Assembly (NCBI GenBank): GCA_029961685.1
Contig: JARWKL010000006.1
Span: forward strand, 19,097,276-19,161,275
Direction: 5' to 3'
Source: Aristolochia californica
Lineage: Eukaryota; Streptophyta; Magnoliopsida; Piperales; Aristolochiaceae
Length of the DNA: 64,000 nt
Shown: positions 46,801 to 59,000 of the stretch, one piece after another
Layout: each line of letters opens with the position of its first letter
How positions within the stretch are numbered: the first letter of the stretch is position 1
The notes under the pieces: model-generated
The model's database searches: none
What the model was told of the DNA's origin: nothing
The model's input: only the letters and a program-made list of their open reading frames with translations
Made by a program: the position numbers and the translations under genes

Positions 46801-48621
46801 ATGAAAATTTCGGAGTTCATGTGTGCAAAAAAATTTGAAAGCTATAATAAATTGAAAATTATTTCACGCACCAAAAATAAACTCCAAAATCCATGTTTGG
46901 GAAAGTCCACTATTACAACCCCCTAATAATAGCATGGTGGAATTTTATAGAAAAGAGACTTCTAACTGATCCCAACATCCTTTAAGTGTGGTGGATATGC
47001 ATGCCCCAAACATGTTGAGGATGCAAGTGGCCTAATGATCCAAAAATTAGGGGGAGTAGAAAAAATTAAACTCTCAAGCGGTTGGATATTTACCAGAGTC
47101 AAACAACCCACTTTTTGCCTATCCTTAAAAATCACAGATACTTTTTAGAATTATCTCTCCCAGCATTTGTGCATTTCCATTTTGGATGTTTAAATTTTTT
47201 TTTTTAAGATCCGAACTTGATCTTTCACTCTTGCATTTTTCCTTGTAAAAAAAAAAGATATAAGATCGCAACAAAAGAAAATTTTTAGAGTTCATGTGAG
47301 CAAAAAAACTTTGAAAACTATAATAAATAGAAAATTAGTTCATGCACTAAAAATGAACTCCAAAATCCATGTTTGGGAAATTCCACTAGTACAACCCCCA
47401 AATAATAGCATGGTGGAATTTTATTGGAAAGAGACTTCTAACTGATCCCAACATGCTTTATGTGTGGTGGATATGCATGCCACAAGGATGTTGAGGATGC
47501 AAGTGGCCTAATGATCCCAAAATTAGGGGGAGTAGAAAAAATTAATTTCTCAAGTGGTTGAATATTTACCTGAGCCAAAGAACCCACTTTTTGCCTATCC
47601 TTAAAAATCACAGATACTTTTTGGAATTATCTCTCTCAGCATTTGTGCATTTCCGTTTTGGATGTTCAAATTTTTTTTTTTTAGATCCAAACTTGAGTTT
47701 TCACTATCCCATTTTTCGTCGTAAACAAAAAAGGAATAAGATCGCAACAAAATGAAAATTTTAGTGTTCATGTGTGCAAAAAAATTTGAAAACTATAATA
47801 AATAGAAAATTATTTCACGCTCTGAAATTGAACTCCAAAATCCATGTTTGGGAAATTCCACTCGGACAACCCCCTAATAATAGCTTGGTGGAATTTTATA
47901 GGAAAGTGACTTCTAACTGATCCCAACATGCTTTAAGTGTGGTGGATATGCTTGCAACAAGCATGTTCAGGATGGAAGTGGCCTAATAAACCAAAATTTA
48001 GGGGGAGTAGAAAAAATTAAATTCTCAAGTGGATGGATATTTACCAGAGCCAAACAACCCACTTTTTATTTATCCTTAAAAATCACAGATACTTTTTGGA
48101 ATTATCTCGCTTAGCATTTGTGCATTTCCATTTTGGATGTTCAATTTTTTTTTTCATATCCAAACTTGAGTTTTCGCTCTCCCATTTTTTGTCGTAAAAA
48201 AAAAGGTATACGATCACAACAAAATGAAAATTTTAGAGTTCTTGTGTGCAAAAAAATTTTAAAAGTATAATAAATAGAAAATTATTTCACGCACTAAAAA
48301 AGAACTCCAAAATCCATGTTTGGGAAATTCCACTAGTACAACCCCCTAATAATAGCTTGGTGGAATTTTATAGGAAAGAGACTTCTAACTGATCCCAACA
48401 TGCTTTAAGTGTGGTGGATATGCTTGCCACAAGCATGTTGAGGATGCAAGTGGCCTAATGAACCAAAACTTAGGGGGAGTAGAAAAAATTAAATTCTCAA
48501 GCGGTTGGATATTTACTAGAGCCAAACAACCCACTTTTTGCCTATCCTTAAAAATCACAGATACTTTTTGGAATTATCTCTCTCAGCATTTGTGCATTTC
48601 AATTTTGGATGTTCAAAATTT
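43886..48621 (+). repeat. 10-monomer higher-order repeat, unit 2 (tandem to unit 1)
   Basis: It directly follows unit 1 and repeats the same ten monomers in the same order with scattered base changes and T-tract length differences. The match fades just after 48600. Confidence 0.85.
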
Positions 48622-50939
48622 TTATTCGCAGATCCAAACTTGAGTTTTCACTCTCCCATTTTTCTGTGTAAACAAAAAAGATATAAGATTGCAACAAAAT
48701 GAAAATTTTAGAGTTCATGTGTGCAAAAAAAATTGAAAACTATAATAAATAGAAAATTATTTCACGCACTAAAAATTAACTCCAAAATCCATGTTTAGGA
48801 AATTCCACTAGTACAACCCCCTTATAATAGCTTGGGTTAATTTTATAGGAAAGAGACTTCTAACTGATCCCAACATGCTTTAAGTGTGGTGGATATGCAT
48901 GCCACAAGCATGTTGAGGATGCAAGTGGCCTAATGATCCAAAAATTAGGGGGAATAGAAAAAATTAAATTTTCAAGTGGTTGGATATTTACCAGAGCCAA
49001 ATAACCCACTTTTTGCTAAGCCTTAACAATCAAAGATACTTTTTGGAATTATCTCTCTCAACATTTGTGCATTTCCAATATGGATGTTCAAATTTTTTTT
49101 TTCAGATCCTAACTTGAGTTTTCGCTCTCCCATTTTTCCTCGTAAACAAAAAAGATATAAGATCACAACAAATTGAAAATTTTAGAGTGCATGTGTGCAA
49201 AAAAATTTGAAAACTATAATAAATAGAAAATTATGTCACGCACTAAAAATGAACTCCAAAATCCTTGTTTGGGAAATTCCACTAGTACAACCCCCTAATA
49301 ATAGCTTGGTAGAATTTTATAGGAAAGATACTTCTAACTGATCCCAAGATGCTTTAAGTGTGGTGGATATGCATGCCACAAGCATGTTGAGAATGCAAGT
49401 GGCCTAATGATCCAAAAATTAGGGGAGTAGAAATAATTAAATTCTCATGTGGGTGGATATTTACCAACACACTTTTTGCCTAGCGTTAAAAATCAGAGAT
49501 ACTTTTTGGAAGTATGTCTCTCAGCATTTGTGCATTTCCATTTTGGATGTTCAAAATTTTCTTTTTTTAAGATTCAAACTTGAGTTTTCACTCTCCCATT
49601 TTTCCTCATAAACAAAAAAGATATAAGATCGCAAAAAATTAAAATTTTAGATTTCATGTGTGGAAAAAAATTTGAAAACTATAATAAATAGAAAATTATT
49701 TCATGCACTAAAAATGAACTCCAAAATCCATGTTTGGGAAATTCCACTAGTACAACCCCCTAATAATAGCTTGGTGGAATTTTAGAGGAAAGAGACTTCT
49801 AACTGATCCCAACATGCTTTAAGTGTGGTGGGTATGCATGCCACAAGCATGTTGAGGATGCAAGTGGCCTAATGATCCAAAAATTAGGGGGAGTAGAAAA
49901 AATTAAATTCTCAAGTGGTTGGATATTCACCATAGCCAAACAACCCACTTTTGGCCTATCCATAAAAATGGCAAATACTATTTGGAATTATCTCTCTCAC
50001 CATCTGTGCATTTCAATTTTGGATGTTCAAATTTTTTTTTCCTCAGATCCAAACTTGAGTTTTCACTCTTCGATTTTTCCTCGTAAACAATATCGATATA
50101 AGATCGCAACAAAATGAAAATTTTAGAGTTCATGTGTGCAAAAATCTTCGATAATTATAATAAATAAAAAATTATTTCACGCATTAAAAATGAACACAAA
50201 AATCCATGTTTGGGAAAGTCCACTAGTACAACCCCCTAATAATTGATGTTGGACCTTTATAGAAAAGAGACTTCTAACTGATCCCAACATGCTTTAAGTG
50301 TGGTGGATATGCATCCCACAAGCATGTTGAGGATGCACGAGGGCTAATGATCCAAAAATTAGGGGGAGTAGAAAAAATTAAATTCTCAAGCGGTTGGATA
50401 TTTATCAGAGCCAAACAACCCACTTTTTACCTATCCTTTAAAATCACAGATACTTTTTAGAATTATCTCTCTCAGCGATTGTGCATTTCCATTTTGGATG
50501 TTCAATTTTTTTTTTTTTTTCAGATCCAAACTTGAATTTTCACTCTCCCATTTTTCGTCGTAAACAAGATAGGTATAAGATCGCAACAAAATGAAAAATA
50601 TAGAGTTCATGTGTGCAAAATAATTTAAAAATTATAATAAATAGAAAATTATTTCACGCTCTAAAAATGAACTCCAAAATCCATGTTTGGGAAATTCCAC
50701 TAGTACAACACTCTAATAATAGCTTGGTGGAGTTTTATAGGAAAGAGACTTCTAACTGATCCCAACATGATTTAAGTGTGGTGGATATGCATGCCGCAAA
50801 CGTGTTGAGGATCCAAGTGGCCTAATGATCCAAAATTTAGGGGGAGTTGAAAATATTAAATTCTCAAATGGTTGGATATTTACCTGAGCCAAACCACCCA
50901 CTTTTTGCCTATCCTTAAAAATCATAGATACTTTTTAGA

Positions 50940-53313
50940 AGTACCTCTCTCACCATTTGTGCATTTCCATTTTGGATGTTCAAAACGTTTTTTTTCAGAT
51001 CCAAACTTGAGGTTTCGCTCACCCATTTTTCCTCGTAAACAAAAAAGATATAAGATCGCGACAAAATGAAAATTTTAGAGTTCATGTGTGCAAAAAAATT
51101 TGAAAACTATAATGAATAGAAAATTTTTTCACGTACTAAAAATAAACTCCAAAATCCATGTTTAGGAAATTCCACTAGTACAACCCCCTAATATTAGCTT
51201 GGTGGAATTTTAGAGGAAAGAGACTTCTAACTGATCCGAACATGCTTTAAGTGTGGTGGATATGCATGCCACAAGCATGTTGAGGATGCAAGTGGCCTAG
51301 TGATTCGAAAATTAGGGGGAGTAGAAAAATTTAAATTCTCAAGTGGTTGGATATTTACCAGAGCCAAACAACCCACTTTTTGCCTTGCCTTAAAAATCAC
51401 ATATACTTTTTGGAATTATCTCTCTCAGCATTTGTGCATTTCAGTTTTGGATGTTCAAATTTTGTTTTTCAAATCCAAACTTGAGTTTTCACTCTCCAAT
51501 TTTTCATCATAAACAAAAAATATATAAGATCGCAACAAAATGAAAATTTTAGAGTTCATGGATGCAAAAAAATTTGAAAATTATAATAAATAGAAAATGA
51601 TTTCACGCACTAAAAATGAACTCCAAAATCCTTGTTTGGGAAATTCCACAAGTACAACCCCCAAATAATAGCTTGGAGGAATTTTATAGGAAAGGGACTT
51701 CTAACTGTTCCCAACATGCTTTAAGTGTGGTGGATATGCAAGCCACAGGCATGTTGAGGATGCAAGTGGCCTAATGATCCAAAAATTAGGGGGAGTAGAA
51801 AAAATTAAATTCTCAAGTGGTTGGATATTTACCAGAGCCAAGCCACTCACTTTTTACCTATCCTTAAAAATCACAGATACTTTTTGGAATTAACTCTCTC
51901 AGCATTTGGGCATTTCCATTTTGGATGTTCAAATTTTTTTTTTCAGATCCAAACTTGAGTTTTCACTTTCCCTTTTTTCCTCGTAAACCAAAAAGATATA
52001 AGATCGCAACAAAATTAAAATTTTAGAGTTCATGTGTGGAATAAATTTTGAAAACTATAATAAATAGAAAATTATTTCACCCACGAAAAATGAACTCCAA
52101 AATCCATGTTTGGGAAATTCCACTAGTACAACCGCCTAATAATAGCTTGGTGGAATTTTATAGGAAAGAGACTTCTAACTGATCCCAACATGCTTTAAGT
52201 CTTGTGGATATGCATGCCACAAGCATGTTGAGGATGGAAGTGGCCTAATGATCCAAAAATTAGGGGGAGTAGAAAAAATTAAATTCTCAAGTCGTTGGAT
52301 ATTTACCAGAGCCAAACAACGCCCTTTTTGCCTAGCCTTAAAAATCACAGATACTTTTTGGAAGTATCTCTCTCACCATTTGTGCATTTCCATTTTGGAT
52401 GTTAAATTTTTTTTTTTTCAGATCCAAACTTGTGTTTTCTCTCTCCCATTTTTCCTCGTAAAAAAAAAAGATATAAGATCGCGACAAAATGAAAATTTTA
52501 GAGTTCTTGTGTGCAAAAAAATTTGAAAACTATAATAAATAGAAAATTTTTTGAAGCACTAAAAATGAACTCCAAAATCCTTGTTTGGCAAATTCCACTA
52601 GTACAACCCCCTAATAATAGCTTGGTGGAATTTTAGAGGAAAGTGACTTCTAACTGATCCCAACATGCTTTAAGTGTGGTGGATATGCATGCCACAAGCA
52701 TGTTGAGGATGCAAGTGGCCTAATGATCCAAAAATTAGGGGGAGTAGAAAAAGTTAAATTCTCAAGTGGTTGGATATTTACCATAGCCAAACAACCCACA
52801 TTTTGCCTATCTTAAAAAATCACACGTACTTTTTGGAATTATCTCTCTCAACATTTGTGCATTTCCTTTTTGGATGTTCAATTTTTTTTTTTCAGATCCA
52901 AACTTGGGTTTTCACTCTTCCATTTTTCCTTGTAAACAAAAAAGATAAAAGATCACAGCAAAATAAGAATTTTAGAGTTCATGTACGCAAAAAAAAATTG
53001 AAAGTTATAATAAATTGAAAATGATTTCACGCACTAAAAATGAACTCCAAAATCCTTGATGGGAAATTCCACTAGTACAACCCCCTAATAATAGATTGGT
53101 GGAAATTTATAGGAAAGGGACTTCTAACTGATCCCAACATGCTCTAAGTGTGGTGGATAAGCATGCAACAAGCATGTTGAGGATGCAAGTGGCCTAATGA
53201 TACAAAAATTAGGGGGAGTAGAAAAAAATAAATTGTCAAGTGGTTGGATATTTACCAGAGCCAAACGACCCACTTTTTGCCTATCCATAACAATCACAGA
53301 TACTTTTTGGAAG
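50940..53313 (+). repeat. 5-monomer higher-order repeat, unit 1
   Basis: About 2374 bp. Private marks shared with the next unit include CTCACCCATTTTT, CTATAATGAATAGAAAATTT (51108 and 53482), AGTGATTC before the TTAGGGGG block, AAATTTTGTTTTTCAAATCC and CTCAAGTCGTTGG. Confidence 0.75.
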
Positions 53314-55012
53314 TATCTCTCTAACCATTTGTGCATTTCCATTTTGGATGTTCAAATTTTTTTTTTTGTAAGATCCAAACTTGAGTTTTCACTCACCCAT
53401 TTTTTCTCGTAAACAAAAAAGATATAAGATTGCGACAAAATGAAAATTTTAGAGTTCATGTGTGTAAAAAAATTTGAAAACTATAATGAATAGAAAATTT
53501 TTTCACGCACTAAAAATGAACTCCAAAATCCATGTTTGGGAAATTCCACTAGTACAACCCTCTAATAATAGCTTGGTGGAATTTTAGAGGAAAGAGACTT
53601 CTAACTGATCCAAACATGCTTTAAGTGTGGTGGATATGCATGCCATAAGCATGTTGAGGATGCAAGTGGCCTAGTGATTCTAAAATTAGGGGGAGTAGAA
53701 AAATTTAAATTCTCAAGTGGTTGGATATTTACCAGAGCCAAACAACCCACTTTTTGCCTAGCCTTAAAAATGACATATACTTTTTGGAATTATCTCTCTC
53801 AACATTTGTGCATTTCAGTTTTGGATGTTCAAATTTTGTTTTTCAAATCCAAACTTGAGTTTTCACTCTCCCATTTTTCATCATAAACAAAAAAGATATA
53901 AGATCGCAACAAAATGAAAATTTTAGAGTTCATGATTGCAAAAAAATTTGAAAATTATAATAAATAGAAAATGATTTCACGCGCTAAAAATGAACTCCAA
54001 AATCCTTGTTTGGGAAATTCCACAAGTACAACCCCCTAATAATAGCTTGGAGGAATTTTATAGGAAAAGGACTTCTAACTGATCCCAACAGGCCACAGGC
54101 ATGTTGAGGATGCAAGTGGCCTAATGATCCAAACATTAGGGGTAGTAGAAAAAATTAAATTCTCAAGTGGTTGGATATTTACCAGAGCCAAGCCACCACT
54201 TTTTGCCTATCCTTAAAAATCACAGATTCTTTTTGGAATTAACTCTCTCAGCATTTGGGCATTTCCATTTTGGATGTTCAAATTTTTTTTTTTCAGATCC
54301 AAACTTGAGTTTTCACTCTCCCTTTTTTCCTCGTAAACCAAAAAGATATAAGATCGCAACAAAATTAAAATTTTAGAGTTCATGTGTGCAATAAATTTTG
54401 AAAACTATAATAAATAGAAAATTATTTCACGCATGAAAAATGAACTCCTAAATCCATGTTTGGGAAATTCCACTAGTACAACCCCCTAAGAATAGCTTGG
54501 TGGAATTTCATAGGAAAGAGATTTCTAACTGATCCCAACATGCTTTAAGTGTTGTGGATATGCATGCCACAAGCATGTTGGAATTGAAGTGGCCTAATGA
54601 TCCAAAAATTAGGGGGAGTAGAAAAAATTAAATTCTCAAGTCGTTGGATATTTACCAGAGCCAAACAATCCACTTTTTGCCTACCCTTAAAAATCACAGA
54701 TACTTTTTGGAAGTATCTCTCTCACCATTTGTGCATTTCCATTTTGGATGTTAAAATTTTTTTTTCGAGATCCAAACTTGTCTTTTCACTCTCCCATTTT
54801 TCCTCGTAAAAAAAAAAGATATAAGATCGCGACAAAATGAAAATTTTAGAGTTCTTGTGTGCAACAAAATTTAAAAACTATATAAATAGAAAAAATTTTC
54901 AAGCACTAAAAATGAACTCCAAAATCCTTGTTTGGGAAATTCCACTAGTACAACCCCCTAATAATAGCTTGGTGGAATTTTATAGGAAAGGGACTTCTAA
55001 CTGATCCCAACA
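53314..55012 (+). repeat. 5-monomer higher-order repeat, unit 2 (incomplete)
   Basis: It follows unit 1 in tandem at an offset of about 2374 bp. Its second half has itself been duplicated (54091-55012 and 55013-55934), so the full second unit is no longer regular. Confidence 0.65.
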
Positions 55013-55934
55013 GGCCACAGGCATGTTGAGGATGCAAGTGGCCTAATGATCCAAAAATTAGGGGTAGTAGAAAAAATTAAATTCTCAAGTGGTTGGATAT
55101 TTACCAGAGCCAAGCCACCACTTTTTGCCTATCCTTAAAAATCACAGATTCCTTTTGGAATTAACTCTCTCAGCATTTGGGCATTTCCATTTTGGATGTT
55201 CAAATTTTTTTTTTTCAGATCCAAACTTGAGTTTTCACTCTCCCTTTTTTCCTCATAAACCAAAAAGATATAAGATCGCAACAAAATTAAAATTTTAGAG
55301 TTCATGTGTGCAATAAATTTTGAAAACTATAATAAATAGAAAATTATTTCACGCATGAAAAATGAACTCCTAAATCCATGTTTGGGAAATTCCACTAGTA
55401 CAACCCCCTAAGAATAGCTTGGTGGAATTTCATAGGAAAGAGATTTCTAACTGATCCCAACATGCTTTAAGTGTTGTGGATATGCATGCCACAAGCATGT
55501 TGGAATGGAAGTGGCCTAATGATCCAAAAATTAGGGGGAGTAGAAAAAATTAAATTCTCAAGTCGTTGGATATTTACCAGAGCCAAACAACCCACTTTTT
55601 GCCTACCCTAAAAAATCACAGATACTTTTTGGAAGTATCTCTCTCACCATTTGTGCATTTCCATTTTGGATGTTAAAATTTTTTTTTCGAGATCCAAACT
55701 TGTGTTTTCACTCTCCCATTTTTCCTCGTAAAAAAAAAGATATAAGATCGCGACAAAATGAAAATTTAAGAGTTCTTGTGTGCAAAAAAATTTAAAAACT
55801 ATATAAATAGAAAAAATTTTCAAGCACTAAAAATGAACTCCAAAATCCTTTTTTGGGAAATTCCACTAGTACAACCCCCTAATAATAGCTTGGTGGAATT
55901 TTATAGGAAAGGGACTTCTAACTGATCCCAACAT
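54091..55934 (+). repeat. 922-bp two-monomer tandem duplication
   Basis: Landmarks at 54091 and 55013 (GGCCACAGGCATG after GATCCCAACA) are 922 bp apart. Both have the same internal loss of about 25 bp where other monomers read ATGCTTTAAGTGTGGTGG. Following variants (CAAGCCACCAC, GCATTTGGGCATTTCC, TAAGAATAGC) also match. Confidence 0.85.
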
Positions 55935-56049
55935 GCTTTAAGTGCGGTGGATATGCATGCCACAAGCATGTTGGAATGGAAGTGGCCTAATGATCCAAAA
56001 ATTAGGGGGAGTAGAAAAAATTAAATTCTCAAGTGGTTGGATATTTACT

Positions 56050-59000
56050 AGAGCCAAACAACCCACTTTTTGCCTATCCTTAAAAATCACAGATACTTTT
56101 TGGAATTATCTCTCTCAGCATTTGTGCATTTCCATTTGGGATGTTCAATTTTTTTTTCAGGTCCAAACTTGTACTCTCCCATTTTTCCTCGTAAACAAAA
56201 AAAATATAAGATCACAACAAAACGAAAATTTTAGAGTTCATGTGTGCAAAAAAATTTTGAAAACTATATAATAAATAGAAAATTATTTCATGCACTAAAA
56301 ATGAACCCCAAAATCGATGTTTGGGAAATTCCACTAGTACAACCCCCTAATAATAGATTGGTGGAATTTTATAGGAAAGGGACTTCTAAGTGATCCCAAC
56401 ATGCTTTAAGTGTGGTGGATGTGCATGCCACAAGCATGTTGAGGATGCAAGTGGCCTAATGATCCAAAAATTAGGGGGAGTAGAAAACATTAAATTCTCA
56501 AGTGGTTGGATATTTACCAGAGCCAAACAACCGACTTTTTGCCTATCCTTAAAAATCTCAGATACTTTTGGAATTATCTCTCTCAGCGTTTGTGCATTTC
56601 CATTTGGGATGTTCAAATTTTTTTTTTTCAGGTCTAAACTTGTGCTCTCCCATTTTTCCTTGTAAACAAAAAAGATACAAGATCGCAACAAAACAAAAAT
56701 TTTAGAGTTCATGTGTGTAAAAAAAATTTGAAAAATATATAATAAACAAAAAATTATTTCATGCACTAAAAATGAACCCCAAAATCCATGTTTGGGAAAT
56801 TCCACTAGTACAACCCCCTCATAATAGCTTGGTGGAATTTTATAGGAAAGGGACTTCTAACTGATCCCAACATGCTTGAAGTGTGGTGGATGTGCATGCA
56901 ACAAGCATGTTGAGGATGCAAGTGGCCTAATGATCCAAAAATTAGGGGGAGTAGAAAAGATTAAATTCTCAAGCGGTTGGATATTGACCAGAGCCAAACC
57001 ACCCACTTTTCCCCTATCCTTAAAAAGCACAGATACTTTTTGGAATTAACTCTCTGTGCATTTGTGCTTTTACATTTGGGATGTTCAAATTTTTTTTTTA
57101 GGTCCAAACTTGTACTCTCCCATTTTTCCTCGTAAACAAAAAAGATAAAAGATCGCAACAAAACGATAATTTTAGAGTTCATGTGTGCAAAAAAAATTTG
57201 AAAACTATAATAAATAGAAAATTATTTCACGCACTAAAAATGAACCCCAAAATCCATGTTTGGGAAATTCCACTAGTACAACCCCCTAATAATAGCTCGG
57301 TGGAATTTTATAGGAAATGGACTTCTAACTGATCCCAAGATGCTTTAAGTGTGGTGGATGTGCATGCCACAAGCATGTTGAGGATGCAAGTGGCCTAATG
57401 ATCCAAAAATTAGCGGGAGCAGAAAAGATTAAATTCTCAAGTGGTTGGATATTTACCAGAGCAGAACAACCCACCTTTTACCTATCCTTAAAAATCACCG
57501 ATACTTTTCTGAATTATCTATCACAGCATTTGTGCATTTCCAATTGGGATGTTCATATTTTTTTTTTTCAGGTCCACACTTGTTCTCTCCCATTTTTCCT
57601 CGTAAACAAAAAAGATATAAAATCGCCACTAAACGAAAATTTTAGAGTTCTTGTGTGCAAAAAAAAATTGAAAACTGTATAATAAATTGAAAATTATTTC
57701 ACATTCTAAAAATGAACCCCAAAATCCATGTTTGGGAAATTCCATAAGTACAACCCCCTAATAATAGCTCGGTGGAATTTTATAGGAAAGGGACTTCTAA
57801 CTGATTCCAACATGCTTTAAGTGCGGTGGATGTGCATGCCACAAGCATGTTGAGGATGCAAGTGGCCTAATGAACAAAAAATTAGAGGGAGTAGAAAAGA
57901 TTAAATTCTGTAGTGGTGGGATATTTACAAGAGCCAAACAACCCACCTTTTGCCTATCCTTAAAAATCACAGATACTTTTTGGAATTATCTCTCTCTGCA
58001 TTTGCGCATTTCCATTTGGGATGTTCAATTTTTTTTTTTCATTTCCAAACTTGTACTCTCCCATTTTTCCTCGTAAAAAAAAGATAGAAGATCGCAACAA
58101 AATGAAAATTTTAGGGTTCATGTGTGCAAAAAAAAATTTGAAAACTCTAATAAAAATAAAATTATTTCACGCACTAAAAATGAACCCCAAAATCCATGTT
58201 TGGGAAATTCCACTTGTACAACCCCCTAATATTAGCTTGGTGGAATTTTGTAGGAATGGGACTTCTAACTGATTCCAACATGCTTTAAGTGTGGTAGATG
58301 TGCATGCCACAAGCATGTTGAGGATGCAAGTGGCCTAATGATCCAAAAATTAGGAGTAGTAGAAAAGTTTAAATTCTCAAGTGGTTGGATATTTACCAAA
58401 GCCAAACAACCCACCTTTTGCCTATCCTTAAAAATCATAGATACTTTTTGGAATTATCTCTCTTAGCATTTGTGCTATTCCATTTGGGATGTTCAAATTT
58501 ATTTTTTTTAGGTCCAAACTTGTACTCTCCCATTTTTCCTCGTAAACAAAAAAGATATAAGATCGGAACAAAACGAAAAATTTTAGAGTTCATCTGTGTA
58601 AAAAAATTCGAAAACTATATAATAAATAGAAAAAATTTTCACGCACTAAAAATGATCCTCAAAATCCATGTTTGGGAAATTCCACTAGTACAACCCCTAA
58701 TAATAGCTCGGTGGAATTTTAAAGGAAAGGGGCTTCTAACTGATCCCAACATGCTTTAAGTGTGTTGGATGTGCATGCCACAAGCATGTTGAGGATGCAA
58801 GTGGCCTAATGATCCAAAAATTAGGGGGAGTAGAAAAAATTAAATTGTCAAGTGATTGGATATTTACAAGAGCCAAACAACCCACTTTTTTCCTATGCTT
58901 AAAAATCACAGATACTTTTTGGAATTATCTCTTTCAGCATTTGTGCATTTCCATTTGGGATGTTCAAATTTCTTTTTCAGGTCCAAAGTTATACTCTCCC

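Larger units (their letters stand above)
27121..56050 (+). repeat. Right satellite array, main part, ~474-bp monomer
   Basis: It has the same monomer and orientation as the left array. It resumes mid-monomer at TTGAGGATGC. The first ~1.5 kb resembles left-array monomers (CGCAGATAC). From about 29 kb most monomers have a six-A run in AGTAGAAAAAATTAAA and CACAGATAC. A shortened monomer occurs near 34165, where about 12 bp of GAATTTTATAGG is missing. No gene was seen; the small ORFs are monomer-periodic and spurious. Confidence 0.97.
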
